Shown here one piece after another: positions 38,178 through 47,462 of a stretch of DNA of 64,000 nucleotides. Positions within the stretch are counted from its first letter, which is position 1; each line of letters opens with the position of its first letter. The stretch spans positions 496,001 to 560,000 of the forward strand of contig NZ_OY781114.1 in assembly GCF_963676485.1 (NCBI RefSeq), written 5' to 3'. The stretch is from an uncultured Cohaesibacter sp. Its GTDB lineage: Bacteria > Pseudomonadota > Alphaproteobacteria > Rhizobiales > Cohaesibacteraceae. The notes beneath the pieces are model-generated. The model saw nothing but the letters and a program-made list of their open reading frames with translations. It did no database searches and was not told where the DNA came from. The translations under genes were made by a program, and so were the position numbers.

Positions 38178-38615
38178 TCAATTCTGGGCTTGCAACAGGT
38201 TCGTGCGCAGCTCTTCCAGCTTCGCCTTCATCTCCACAAGCTCCGCAATCGGCATGCCGCAGGCTTCGGCCACACAGGGGCCAACCTTTGCCGCCTCGGT
38301 GCGCAGGGCCTTGCCTTTTTCTGTAAGCCGGATGTTGAGCGCACGCTCATCCTTTTCATCGCGGATGCGCTCGACCCGCCCATCTTGCTCAAGGCGCTTG
38401 AGCACAGGGGTCAAGGCGCCCGACTTCTGGCCGAGCTTTGCCCCGATATCCTTCAGGCTCACCCCGTCATGCTCCCAAAGGATCAACATGATCAGATATT
38501 GCGGATAGGTCAGCCCGAGTGGTTCCAGCAGAGGCTTGTAAAGCTGGGTCATGGCCAGAGAGGCAGAATAGAGCGAAAAGCAAAGTTGCCTGTCGAGAGG
38601 CATGATATCATTCAT
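38178..38615 (-). CDS. ohrR: MarR-family peroxide-sensing repressor OhrR
   Basis: This 145-residue winged-helix repressor has the sensing Cys near residue 12 (LDRQLCFSLYSAS) and two further Cys near the C-terminus (VGPCVAEACG), the two-Cys OhrR arrangement. DNA-binding motif: LGQKSGALTPVLKRLEQDGRVERIRDEKDER. Oxidation by organic hydroperoxides would release the operator and induce ohr, which lies immediately downstream on the same strand. A second imperfect palindrome sits in its own promoter. Confidence 0.94.
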   Translation of the reverse strand: MNDIMPLDRQLCFSLYSASLAMTQLYKPLLEPLGLTYPQYLIMLILWEHDGVSLKDIGAKLGQKSGALTPVLKRLEQDGRVERIRDEKDERALNIRLTEKGKALRTEAAKVGPCVAEACGMPIAELVEMKAKLEELRTNLLQAQN

Positions 38616-38629
38616 GGCGCGTTCCTGAA

Positions 38630-38653
38630 TTGGTTATCGCGCAACGTAATCAA
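38630..38653. promoter_or_regulatory. second candidate OhrR operator in the ohrR promoter
   Basis: TTGGTTA (38630-38636) and TAATCAA (38647-38653) are near-perfect inverted arms spanning 24 bp, 15-38 bases upstream of the ohrR start. The core GTTAT is shared with the site before ohr, which suggests autoregulation. Confidence 0.45.
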
Positions 38654-38721
38654 CAGACGCAAGAAACACAAGGTGGTCTTAAGTGGACCACCGCTGGAGG
38701 AGGCTCCTGCGGCATGCAGGT

Positions 38722-39270
38722 TTATTTGCGCGCAAGCACTGCGTGACCCAACCGGCGCAGTGCCTCAGCCATCTTGTCATCCTTGACCCCTTCGATCTGA
38801 TGCTCCAGCGCATCAGCCTCTGTGAGGGTCAGGGGGCGAAGAGGGTCCGGGCGCTTTGATGTCTTGGCATTGACAGGGCGCTGCAAGATCTGGATTCGAT
38901 CAATAGCCGGATAGCCGAAATAGGCGTTGACGCGCTGAATGATGGTCGCTTGTTCATGCTGCAGAAAAACCGACTGAGCCCCTTCGCAATGGAGCACCAG
39001 TGTACCGGGCTTGAAGCCTTGCGCCTCATCGCGACGCGGCCAGCGAATGCGCTCGGGCTCTGTACAGTCAGCAAATTGTGGTCCGACGATTTCGCCCCAG
39101 AAACGCAGAATATCAGAGGAGGCAAAGCCCTGCTTCCGGCAGAGCGGTGTCAGCGTCGACCCTATCACGTCGCGCAATTGTACCGCTCCCCTTTTGCGGA
39201 AGCCTGTCTGGGCAGTTTGGCGCAGCCGCGTATCAGCGGTTCTGCTTTTGCTGTCTTGTTTTTTCTTCAT
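38722..39270 (-). CDS. DUF721 / DciA-family protein
   Basis: This 182-residue protein has an N-terminal DUF721 domain (RGAVQLRDVIGSTLTPLCRKQGF, ILRFWGEIVGPQFADC, GTLVLHCEGAQSVFLQHEQATIIQRVNAYFGYPAI). DUF721 includes DciA, which assists loading of the replicative helicase DnaB in bacteria lacking DnaC. The neighbours (ccrM, mutY, dsbA, smc) reproduce the usual rhizobial context. The C-terminal ~60 residues are variable. The DciA function is inferred from the family. Confidence 0.85.
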   Translation of the reverse strand: MKKKQDSKSRTADTRLRQTAQTGFRKRGAVQLRDVIGSTLTPLCRKQGFASSDILRFWGEIVGPQFADCTEPERIRWPRRDEAQGFKPGTLVLHCEGAQSVFLQHEQATIIQRVNAYFGYPAIDRIQILQRPVNAKTSKRPDPLRPLTLTEADALEHQIEGVKDDKMAEALRRLGHAVLARK

Positions 39271-39377
39271 GCCAACAGCCGATCCTGTTTATCCGACTGA
39301 TCAACCAACGGCACCCAAAGCTGGCATTTCTGCCTTTCACATGAGGTGCTGCTTATAATTTAAGCTGATTTGCAGGG

Positions 39378-39405
39378 TTAATCCAGTTTAACCATGCAAG
39401 ATTAA
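39378..39405. promoter_or_regulatory. CtrA-like TTAA cluster including TTAACCAT
   Basis: TTAA occurs at 39378, 39388 and 39402; the middle one is the Rhizobiales CtrA 8-mer TTAACCAT. It lies between DUF721 (minus) and ccrM (plus) and could serve either promoter. A GANTC site (GATTC) follows at 39437. Confidence 0.45.
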
Positions 39406-39622
39406 CGAGATACCGTAAAGATTGCGGCAAATTTACGATTCTTTTCATGAAGTTGACCAATTTTCATAAACAAAAAGCAGTAGAGCCTCATCTTCAGCGT
39501 GTTTTCCCATAACACTCCCCAAGAGGCATGGAAACAGACCGCTTGCGCTTCAAGGAACGCAACAGAGCGACGAGAAACGCCTCGAAGTGGAACCGTTAAC
39601 CTTTTGTTATCTATAATTTTTT

Positions 39623-39695
39623 GACTCTTGTTGCGCTGTTGGATCAATTTGCACAAAAAAGCACAAGTTGACGCTTTTGCTTAACCGCTGGTTTA
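39623..39695 (+). promoter_or_regulatory. ccrM promoter-proximal GANTC and CtrA-like box
   Basis: GACTC lies at 39623-39627 and TTAA-N7-TTTA at 39681-39695 (TTAACCGCTGGTTTA), ~180 bases upstream of the ccrM start. In Caulobacter, ccrM is activated by CtrA and its promoter region is sensitive to GANTC methylation; the same logic is plausible here. Confidence 0.5.
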
Positions 39696-39868
39696 CCATG
39701 ATGGCTCAGGATAGCCTTGTCGGAAGGGTGATCGGGTTTTGATCACTCCAGATATTTCCAATTTGGGTAGTGCTTTTCGGGCTGCTCGATCGGGTGTCAT
39801 TCCGGCATTTGCAGCAAGACCGCTGATGTCAAAATCACGGGATTTGCTCTCGGGTGAAATTCAGTTGA

Positions 39869-41005
<1,137 letters not shown>

Positions 41006-41188
41006 GGGCGCGTGGCAACAGGCGGCTTTCGCAGTCGCCATCGAGCTTAACCAAGGAGATGTTCGAAGTTTCGGCTTTTTTGGTGAAATTCATTCAAGAT
41101 CCGACGTCGTCTGCCTGAGGTTTTGCGTAGCAGACGACCAAGGCTTGATCTGACCGAATTGCGACCTCAGATATTTCACCCACCTGGA

Positions 41189-41211
41189 GGCGGCCCACTG
41201 GCCGCCTTTTT
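41189..41211 (+). terminator. terminator downstream of ccrM
   Basis: GGCGGCC and GGCCGCC pair around CACT and are followed by TTTTT, about 185 bases past the ccrM stop. Confidence 0.85.
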
Positions 41212-41221
41212 ATTTGGCCTG

Positions 41222-42097
41222 TCAGATATGCTTCTCGAAAAACAGATCCGGATAGGGATCTTCATTGAAGCGTTCGATCTCAGTCCAGCCGAGTTTGTGA
41301 TACATGGCCACCGCATCGCTGAGCACGCTGTTGGTGTCCAGTCGCAGGCACTTTATGCCAAGTCCCCTCGCCTCATTCTCTGCCTCGGTCATCATGCGCT
41401 TGGCCAGCCCCATACCGCGTGCCGACGGCACGATCCAGAGCCGTTTGAGCTCTGCGTAGCCTTTGTCCGTTCCCTTAAGACCGATGCAGCCGATGGGCAT
41501 GCCATCCAGCATGGCCAAAAGGAAAGCGCCGCGCGGATGCTCCATATCGCTGGCTTCCGGATCGGCTGAGAGATTGACGTCAAAGCCGCTTTTGAGGTTC
41601 CTTGCCAGTTCCTCATAATAGGCTTCAAGGCACACCACGGCACGGGGATCCAGCGGCGAGACGCATTCAATCGTCGTGCGCTGGAAGCCAAGCGCTGTTG
41701 CCACAACATCCATGGCCTGCAACAGAGTTTCCGGATGCGGATGACGCGCCACGATATCTGCGGCCTGTTTGTCTGACAGGGCCTCATAGGCGGAGAATTC
41801 CTCTCCGCCAGACTTCGTCAGTGTGGCAATTCTGCGACGGGCATCCGTTTCGCTGGCCGATACCGTGATCAACCCTTCTTCCTCCAAGCCACGCAGGATG
41901 CGGCTCATGAGCCCGGAATCCAGCCGCAAGTAGCTTCGGATTTCGGCAATATCTGTGATGCCCCGCCCGATGGCGTTGAGCACGCGAGCAGGCCCCAACG
42001 GGCGCCCTCGCCCCAGAAAGGATGCATCAAGCACCCCTGCTTCCGTGGTAACAGCGCGATGAAATCTGCGTGTGCGGGCAACCGGATCTGTCAGCAT
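41222..42097 (-). CDS. MarR-GNAT fusion (winged-helix regulator with acetyltransferase domain)
   Basis: The 291-residue protein has an N-terminal MarR-type winged helix (about residues 1-105; IRSYLRLDSGLMSRILRGLEEEGLI) and a C-terminal GNAT domain (about 150-290). The GNAT domain has the acetyl-CoA-binding RLWIVPSARGMGLAKRMMTEAE and the end DTNSVLSDAVAMYHKLGWTE. This is a known bifunctional architecture: the acetyltransferase may act on a small amine and feed back on DNA binding. Neighbouring genes give no substrate. RBS GGGAG precedes ATG 42097. Both domains look intact. Confidence 0.9.
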   Translation of the reverse strand: MLTDPVARTRRFHRAVTTEAGVLDASFLGRGRPLGPARVLNAIGRGITDIAEIRSYLRLDSGLMSRILRGLEEEGLITVSASETDARRRIATLTKSGGEEFSAYEALSDKQAADIVARHPHPETLLQAMDVVATALGFQRTTIECVSPLDPRAVVCLEAYYEELARNLKSGFDVNLSADPEASDMEHPRGAFLLAMLDGMPIGCIGLKGTDKGYAELKRLWIVPSARGMGLAKRMMTEAENEARGLGIKCLRLDTNSVLSDAVAMYHKLGWTEIERFNEDPYPDLFFEKHI

Positions 42098-42304
42098 CCT
42101 GATGACTCCCTTTGCTATTTTGACTTTTGGCTTTCCCTTGGAAGGGCAATCCTATCAGGCATTTTGAATTTACCTGACTTTAGTCAGAAAAATAATCCAA
42201 GGCAATCGTCACTTTTAAAATCCCACGGATTTTTATTCACGCCATATAGCAGCAGGAAGACAGGCCAATAGAGGCCAAAAGAAGCAGGCCGGAAGGCGCA
42301 GGAG

Positions 42305-42655
42305 TTAGAGCCCCTCTCCTCTGCCCTCCGGGCCGGAATAGTCGCGCTCGACCTTGGCCACGCGCAGCTCGTAATGCGCATACCAATCCTCGATCCCGAG
42401 GCGCTGGGCAACCAGATGCTCGGCATTGCGCTTCCAGCCGAGCATGCTCTCCTCATCCTTCCAGTAAGAAACGGTTATGCCAAAGAGCGCTCCATCGCGG
42501 GTGCTTTCCGCTCCCAGACAACCGGGTTGCTCAAGGGCGAGCTTGTACATGGCATCCCCCATCGCCTCATAGCCTTCATGCTCATCCCGGAGCTGGTTGG
42601 AGAAGATCACGGCATAATAAGGTGGCTTTGGGGTTTTGGCGAAACGGTCTGACAC
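42305..42655 (-). CDS. antibiotic biosynthesis monooxygenase-like (ABM) protein
   Basis: About 116 residues from GTG 42655, which has AGAGG eight bases upstream; the frame opens further up at TTG codons. This is the ferredoxin-like ABM fold: YYAVIFSNQLRDEHEGYEAMGDAMYKLALEQPGCLGAES, then ITVSYWKDEESMLGWKRNAEH. The closest pattern is the small heme-degrading/ABM proteins of unknown substrate. It is in line with the GNAT/mutY genes but upstream of the MarR-GNAT gene. Function unassigned. Confidence 0.75.
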   Translation of the reverse strand: MSDRFAKTPKPPYYAVIFSNQLRDEHEGYEAMGDAMYKLALEQPGCLGAESTRDGALFGITVSYWKDEESMLGWKRNAEHLVAQRLGIEDWYAHYELRVAKVERDYSGPEGRGEGL

Positions 42656-42732
42656 GCGAAGGCCTCTCAACAAACGGGAAGGGGAAATAGAGTGCGCGTT
42701 GCCTTGATCAAAAGCCGCCGACAGGCAGCCGC

Positions 42733-43206
42733 TCAGGCATCAAGGGCTTTGCGCATGGTGATGGATGTAACGTGATCATAGCCCGGATGGGCCGTCTCTG
42801 CGGTTTTGACGAAGCCCAGGGCGGCAAAGATCTGATGATTTTCAACAAGCTCGATGCGGGTTTGCAATTCCAGTGTATGATAGCCCAATGCCAGCGCTCT
42901 CTGTTCGGCCACCTCGACCATACGAGCCCCGAGCCCCTGACCGCGCGCATCGGAAGCGACCGCCAGCTTGCCCAGATAGAGACAGTCGGGCTTCTTTGAG
43001 AGGAAAACACAGGCCTGCACTGGTGCGCCAAGGGACCAGACTTCACCGGTTTCGCATTGGCGCGCGACATCGGCAAGGGTCAAGTTCAGCATGGAGCTGG
43101 GCGGATCGATCCGTCCGTCCATATAGGCAAAGCTCGTCTGAATCAGATCCAGAATATCGCCCAGTTCCGGATCTTCTGGCTTATGCTGTTTTGCATCTTT
43201 TATCAT
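42733..43206 (-). CDS. GNAT-family N-acetyltransferase
   Basis: The 157-residue GNAT fold has acetyl-CoA loop YLGKLAVASDARGQGLGARMVEVAEQRALALG, then LELQTRIELVENHQIFAALGFVKTAE. The substrate is unknown. The start ATG overlaps the mutY stop by four bases (43203-43206), so translation is coupled to mutY and the two form an operon. Members next to mutY in rhizobia are of unknown function; a link with DNA repair is not implied by sequence. Confidence 0.85.
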   Translation of the reverse strand: MIKDAKQHKPEDPELGDILDLIQTSFAYMDGRIDPPSSMLNLTLADVARQCETGEVWSLGAPVQACVFLSKKPDCLYLGKLAVASDARGQGLGARMVEVAEQRALALGYHTLELQTRIELVENHQIFAALGFVKTAETAHPGYDHVTSITMRKALDA

Positions 43207-44312
43207 GTATCAAATTCCACAACTTTTCGAAATACGGTTGGCAGTGCTTCGCCCTTGATGGCACGCGATGTCGACCACCAGCCTTCCGTCGTGGGGGCTG
43301 GTGCATCTGAAGCCGCTTCATAGATATCCAGTAGAAGATGGAAATGGGTGAAAGTGTGTGTCACCTGCCCCGTTTTCCTTTTGAAGTCAATTCCGTCAGG
43401 GGCATTTTCAAGGGCGGTGGCGGGATCAAAGCCTTCCCCTGCCTTTTTGTCAAACCAGTTGGTGGTCGGCACGGCCGCCATGGAGGCCAGCAGCCCCTTC
43501 TCCGGCCGTTTAACCAGCCAAAGCGCGCCATCGCTGCGCCGGATGAGAAAGGCCGCGCCGCGACGGGTCGGCTTTTCCTTCTTGGGGGCCTTGACCGGAT
43601 AGCGTTCCATATCGCCAACGGCTTGGGCTGCGCAAGCGCCGTCAAATGGACAAAGAGCACAGGCTGGTTTTCTGGGACTGCAAAGGCTTGCCCCCAGATC
43701 CATCATGGCTTGCGCAAAATCCCCCGGACGCTCTTGCGGGGTCAACTCAGCCATCTTCTGCTTGATAGGCTTCTTGGCAGCTGGCAGCGCTTCTTCTATG
43801 CGATAAAGCCGCGCAAGGATGCGCTCGATATTGCCATCGACCACGGCAACGGGCTCATCAAAGGCGATGGCTGCAATGGCGGCGGCGGTATAGTCACCGA
43901 TGCCGGGCAGAGACTTCAGCTCGGGAACCGTCTCGGGAAAGCGGCCACCAAGGTCGTTCACCACTGCGCGGGCGCATTTGTGCAGATTGCGGGCGCGGGA
44001 ATAATAGCCGAGCCCTGCCCACGCCTTGAGAATATCGTCTTCCTCTGCGGCAGCCAGATCGGCAACTGTGGGCCAGCGGGCCAGAAAGGCCGTGAAATAG
44101 TCCTTCACCGCTCCGACCGTTGTCTGCTGGAGCATGATTTCGCTCAGCCAGACATGATAGGGCTCGGGCAAAACGCCAAGCGCAGCATCCGCAGGTGAGG
44201 TCCTCCATGGCAATGTACGGTGGTGTCTGTCATACCAGGCCAGAAGCAAGGATGCATCTGCGGCGGCAAGGGCTTTGCTGGCGAGATCGGTCACAATGGT
44301 CTTTTCATCCAA
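43203..44312 (-). CDS. mutY: A/G-specific adenine DNA glycosylase MutY
   Basis: The 369-residue glycosylase excises A opposite 8-oxoG. The helix-hairpin-helix is SLPGIGDYTAAAIAAIAFDE, followed by the catalytic Asp in VAVVDGNIERIL. The [4Fe-4S] cluster cysteines are in LCSPRKPACALCPFDGAC. A C-terminal NUDIX-like 8-oxoG recognition domain follows (RRGAAFLIRRSDGALWLVKRP... GQVTHTFTHFHLLLDIY). Start MDEKTIV at 44312. The downstream GNAT gene overlaps by four bases. Length and motifs are normal. Confidence 0.96.
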   Translation of the reverse strand: MDEKTIVTDLASKALAAADASLLLAWYDRHHRTLPWRTSPADAALGVLPEPYHVWLSEIMLQQTTVGAVKDYFTAFLARWPTVADLAAAEEDDILKAWAGLGYYSRARNLHKCARAVVNDLGGRFPETVPELKSLPGIGDYTAAAIAAIAFDEPVAVVDGNIERILARLYRIEEALPAAKKPIKQKMAELTPQERPGDFAQAMMDLGASLCSPRKPACALCPFDGACAAQAVGDMERYPVKAPKKEKPTRRGAAFLIRRSDGALWLVKRPEKGLLASMAAVPTTNWFDKKAGEGFDPATALENAPDGIDFKRKTGQVTHTFTHFHLLLDIYEAASDAPAPTTEGWWSTSRAIKGEALPTVFRKVVEFDT

Positions 44313-44770
44313 CGCGGTCTGGTCCTTAATTGATCATTGCATGCTTGTTCCGCTCATTCGAGGATCAGTCATACGGGCAGGAAGCGTCCGGCAGGGATGG
44401 AATGAGCAAACGGGACGGGTTTCAAGATTCGGGCCAGATCGCAGTCTGGCTCACCAGATGCCATGAAATCAAGCCTTATGCCACTCGATAGTCGATGGTT
44501 CCGCAGGCGACACTTCCAAGAAAAACAAATTCAAAAATAAGAATTCATCTCATTGTTTTGAGTAATTTACCAGAATAAAAATAGGTAAAATGTATATATT
44601 TTACCCAACTGTAGGTAAAAAATCACAAATTAACAGCTATAAATGTGAAATTAAAATAAATTACACATTCCTTAACCTCTACATTGCTTACTTGTTTTGA
44701 AGTTCCTTCCCTATATTTCCCGCATCTCAACAATATGGGAATTCACTTATCTAGTTTCCAGGATCAGGTC
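44313..44770. other. 458-base AT-rich region upstream of the second chemoreceptor
   Basis: No gene is seen. It carries four alternating TTTACC/GGTAAA half-sites (44566-44620), including the perfect GGTAAAAT/ATTTTACC inverted repeat, within very AT-rich DNA that probably includes the promoter. Confidence 0.55.
44566..44620. promoter_or_regulatory. array of GGTAAA/TTTACC half-sites upstream of a Cache chemoreceptor
   Basis: Half-sites lie at 44566 (TTTACC), 44584 (GGTAAAAT), 44598 (ATTTTACC) and 44614 (GGTAAAA). The central pair is a perfect 8-bp inverted repeat with a six-base spacer. The same arms recur before the third chemoreceptor gene at 51629. Confidence 0.45.
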
Positions 44771-46510
44771 ATGTCTACCAAACAGTTCTCTTTCTTGCCG
44801 AAATGGGTGACATCTATCAAAGCAAAGATTTTTTCTATCGTATTGCTTTCCGCCATCGGCATCGCAGCCTTGGCAGTGCAGTCAGGCCTCACCTCCAGGG
44901 ATGACCTGATGGCCAGCAAGGAAACGGAACTGGCACATCTTGTCGAGTCAGCCCAAGGCATTGCCGAGAAGTTCAGAGATCACGCGCAAAAGGGCCTTTT
45001 AACGCAAGAAGAAGCTCAACAACGCGCCAAGGAAGCCATCTCCATGATGCGCTACAATGGCGGCGACTATTTCTTCGTTCTTGATACCAGCGGCCATATG
45101 CTGATGCACCCATTCAATCCGGATATGGTTGGCAAGGATACAACGGGCAAGAAAGACATAAACGGGGTATATACCACTCGCAGCTTTATCCAGATTGCAA
45201 AGGAACAGGGCGCCGGAGCGGTTAAATATGTCTGGCCCAAACCGGGGGCAACAGAAGCAAGCCCGAAAATGTCCTATGTCAAGATGTTTGCCCCATGGGG
45301 CTGGATTATCGTGACCGGCGTCTATATCGACGATTTAAATACGATGTATCACCACAACATCGAGAAGCTGCTGCTTTCCTCCGGTTTGATTGCGCTGATC
45401 ATTGTTGTTCTGTCCGCGCTCACCGCCTTTTCCATCACACGACCTCTTGGCAAAGCGGTGGGGACGACCCGCAAGCTTGCTGACGGGGATCTCGACGTGG
45501 ATATTCCAAATACCGAACGCAGCGACGAGATCGGTGCTCTTGGCCGCGCTCTGATTATCTTTCGCGATGGTGCAAGGCAGAGAAAAACCATGGAACAGGA
45601 GCAGGCCGAGCAGAAGCTGCTCAACGAAGAGCAGCAACGCCAGATGCTGTTAGATATGGCGGATCGCTTCGACAGCTCTGTTAGCCAGATCATCAAGACT
45701 GTGGCGCATGCTGCGACCGGATTTGGCCATCAGACCGAGCAGCTTGCCACCCGCTCGAAAGAGAATAGCGACCGTGTCAAGACGATCTCGGAAGCCATGG
45801 CAGCCACGAGCAGCAATGTTCAGACCGTTGCGGGCGCTTCGGAAGAGATGACCACATCCATTGCGGAAATCGTCTGCCAGATAGACGAAACCAACAACTA
45901 TTCCCGTACGGCCGTGGATGAAGTGCAGAAGGCCACGAGCGTGATCGGCTCCCTGTCGCAATCGTCCAAGGCTATCGGCCAGATTGTCGGCCTCATCAAG
46001 GATATCGCCGAACAGACCAACCTGCTGGCGCTCAATGCGACCATCGAAGCAGCCCGCGCTGGCGAAGCGGGGCGCGGCTTTGCTGTGGTTGCTGCCGAGG
46101 TCAAGGAACTGGCTTCCCAGACGGGCAAGGCAACAGAAGAGATTGCTGATCAGGTCAACACAATTCAGCACACTATCTCCGATGCAGTGGTCGCGATTGA
46201 ACATGTGGATGGAACGATTGGACAGCTCAGCCGCATTTCCAGCACCATCGCTTCTGCTGCCGAGCAACAGGGCGCTGCGTCTCAGGAAATCAGTTGCAGC
46301 ATTTCCGAAGCCGCCCAGAATAGTCTTCAGGTGACGGATAATGCCGAGGCGCTCAATAATCTGGCCATGGAAAATGATCAGGCAGCCGACGACATGTCCA
46401 TCCATGCAGCCGATCTGGAAACCCAGATTGCCAATCTCTCCGAACATGTCGATACATTCCTCTCGACCATTCGCGAGCAGAATCAGCAAGTCAGTGTGAC
46501 AGCCGCCTGA
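44771..46510 (+). CDS. methyl-accepting chemotaxis protein with single Cache sensor
   Basis: About 579 residues from ATG 44771 (the frame opens at 44684 without a signal-like start). TM1 is at about residues 14-38. A single Cache (sCache_2-type) periplasmic domain follows with [19 protein letters not shown]... [17 protein letters not shown], and TM2 is at about 199-222. HAMP and the signalling hairpin with [20 protein letters not shown] complete the receptor. Cache domains of this type bind small organic acids or similar ligands. No CheR/CheB pentapeptide. It should feed the same CheA-CheY pathway as the other receptors. Confidence 0.94.
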   Translation: MSTKQFSFLPKWVTSIKAKIFSIVLLSAIGIAALAVQSGLTSRDDLMASKETELAHLVESAQGIAEKFRDHAQKGLLTQEEAQQRAKEAISMMRYNGGDYFFVLDTSGHMLMHPFNPDMVGKDTTGKKDINGVYTTRSFIQIAKEQGAGAVKYVWPKPGATEASPKMSYVKMFAPWGWIIVTGVYIDDLNTMYHHNIEKLLLSSGLIALIIVVLSALTAFSITRPLGKAVGTTRKLADGDLDVDIPNTERSDEIGALGRALIIFRDGARQRKTMEQEQAEQKLLNEEQQRQMLLDMADRFDSSVSQIIKTVAHAATGFGHQTEQLATRSKENSDRVKTISEAMAATSSNVQTVAGASEEMTTSIAEIVCQIDETNNYSRTAVDEVQKATSVIGSLSQSSKAIGQIVGLIKDIAEQTNLLALNATIEAARAGEAGRGFAVVAAEVKELASQTGKATEEIADQVNTIQHTISDAVVAIEHVDGTIGQLSRISSTIASAAEQQGAASQEISCSISEAAQNSLQVTDNAEALNNLAMENDQAADDMSIHAADLETQIANLSEHVDTFLSTIREQNQQVSVTAA

Positions 46511-46545
46511 CCGGTAGCCTCAATTTGTTGCCCTTGATGGCGAAG

Positions 46546-46592
46546 AAAAAAGCCCCCGTCGATTTGTAAGAATCAATGACGGGGGCTTTTTG
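46546..46592. terminator. bidirectional terminator between the chemoreceptor and EF-hand genes
   Basis: AGCCCCCGTC and GACGGGGGCT form a 10-bp perfect stem with an A-run on the left and TTTTT on the right, serving both convergent genes. Confidence 0.9.
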
Positions 46593-46622
46593 TATTTAGA
46601 AGGGTGACCGATCAGACGTTCA

Positions 46623-47069
46623 TCAGGCCGCAATATCCACGCTGGAGCCTTCTTGCTCGCTCGCGGGGGCCTTCATCGCACTTTCATATTCCTTGGTCAG
46701 ATGCAGCATATAGTCGATGAAATTCTGCTTGCTCTCGTTGTTCGATACCTCGGAAACAATCTGGGAGAAAACATCCTCGTTGATCGCCGAGCCGCCCAAA
46801 AGCAAGGCCATAGGATTGGTAGCGTTGCCCTGCCCGATTTCCATTTTCATCTGATCGAGATAGGTCGTGAACTCCTTCTCGGTCAGCTTGCCATCGCCAA
46901 AACTATCCGCACTTTCGAAATTCTTGCGGCTGAGAATAGGCACATTCTGCGCTTCATCGACATCGAGATCGCCGGATTTATCCAAATCATATTTCCCGAT
47001 CATCATGTCGACTGCATCGGTGTTGCTGATGCGGAAGATGGGCATGTAGCTTGATGCACCACTGATCAT
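46623..47069 (-). CDS. EF-hand calcium-binding protein
   Basis: About 148 residues from ATG 47069, with GAGAGGAGTGGAG just upstream; the open frame reaches 47111. It has one canonical EF-hand loop DLDKSGDLDVDE and a second, degenerate one DSFGDGKLTEKE. A helical C-terminal half follows. No signal peptide is evident, so it is likely cytosolic. Rhizobial proteins of this type are uncharacterised. Two perfect TTAACCAT motifs on its own strand upstream suggest cell-cycle (CtrA) control. Confidence 0.8.
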   Translation of the reverse strand: MISGASSYMPIFRISNTDAVDMMIGKYDLDKSGDLDVDEAQNVPILSRKNFESADSFGDGKLTEKEFTTYLDQMKMEIGQGNATNPMALLLGGSAINEDVFSQIVSEVSNNESKQNFIDYMLHLTKEYESAMKAPASEQEGSSVDIAA

Positions 47070-47462
47070 GGCTCCACTCCTCTCGTCATCGCTCTGAAAT
47101 CCGGGGCGCATTTGCCCCTTGTCGGATTGGTTCGCGCATGGTTAGCCGTCATGGTTAATCAATCTACAAAAACATGGTTAACTCTTGGTTTAATTTTCAT
47201 CTGCAGCAACATTCATCAAAATACAGACACATTGATCCCGCCCGCTTGCGTTGCTTCCACAGGCCTTTAAGCGAAGAAATTTATATTATTTAATTCTTTA
47301 ACTGGATATTGGCCGCCAAGGGTCTTATGTCTAGAATAAGTATAGTCACACAATTGCAATCATCACTGCGGGTTCACCATGCATTCTTTATCATCGACTT
47401 TGCCAGCTTCCCTCCAGGCGATCTCTCCTGCCTCGAGTCTCATCAAGGGAGAAGGCAAGGAT
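47070..47462. other. 393-base divergent region between the EF-hand gene and tldD
   Basis: It contains the CtrA-like motif cluster near the EF-hand gene and AT-rich DNA towards tldD. No gene is seen; the open frame before tldD (47379-47462) has no RBS. Confidence 0.5.
47138..47195 (-). promoter_or_regulatory. CtrA-like motifs upstream of the EF-hand gene
   Basis: TTAACCAT occurs on the minus strand at 47151-47158 and 47174-47181, with an imperfect copy (CTAACCAT) at 47138-47145. The plus strand reads TTAA-N7-TTTA starting at 47178. They lie 70-125 bases upstream of the EF-hand start. The cluster is the densest in the window. Confidence 0.5.
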
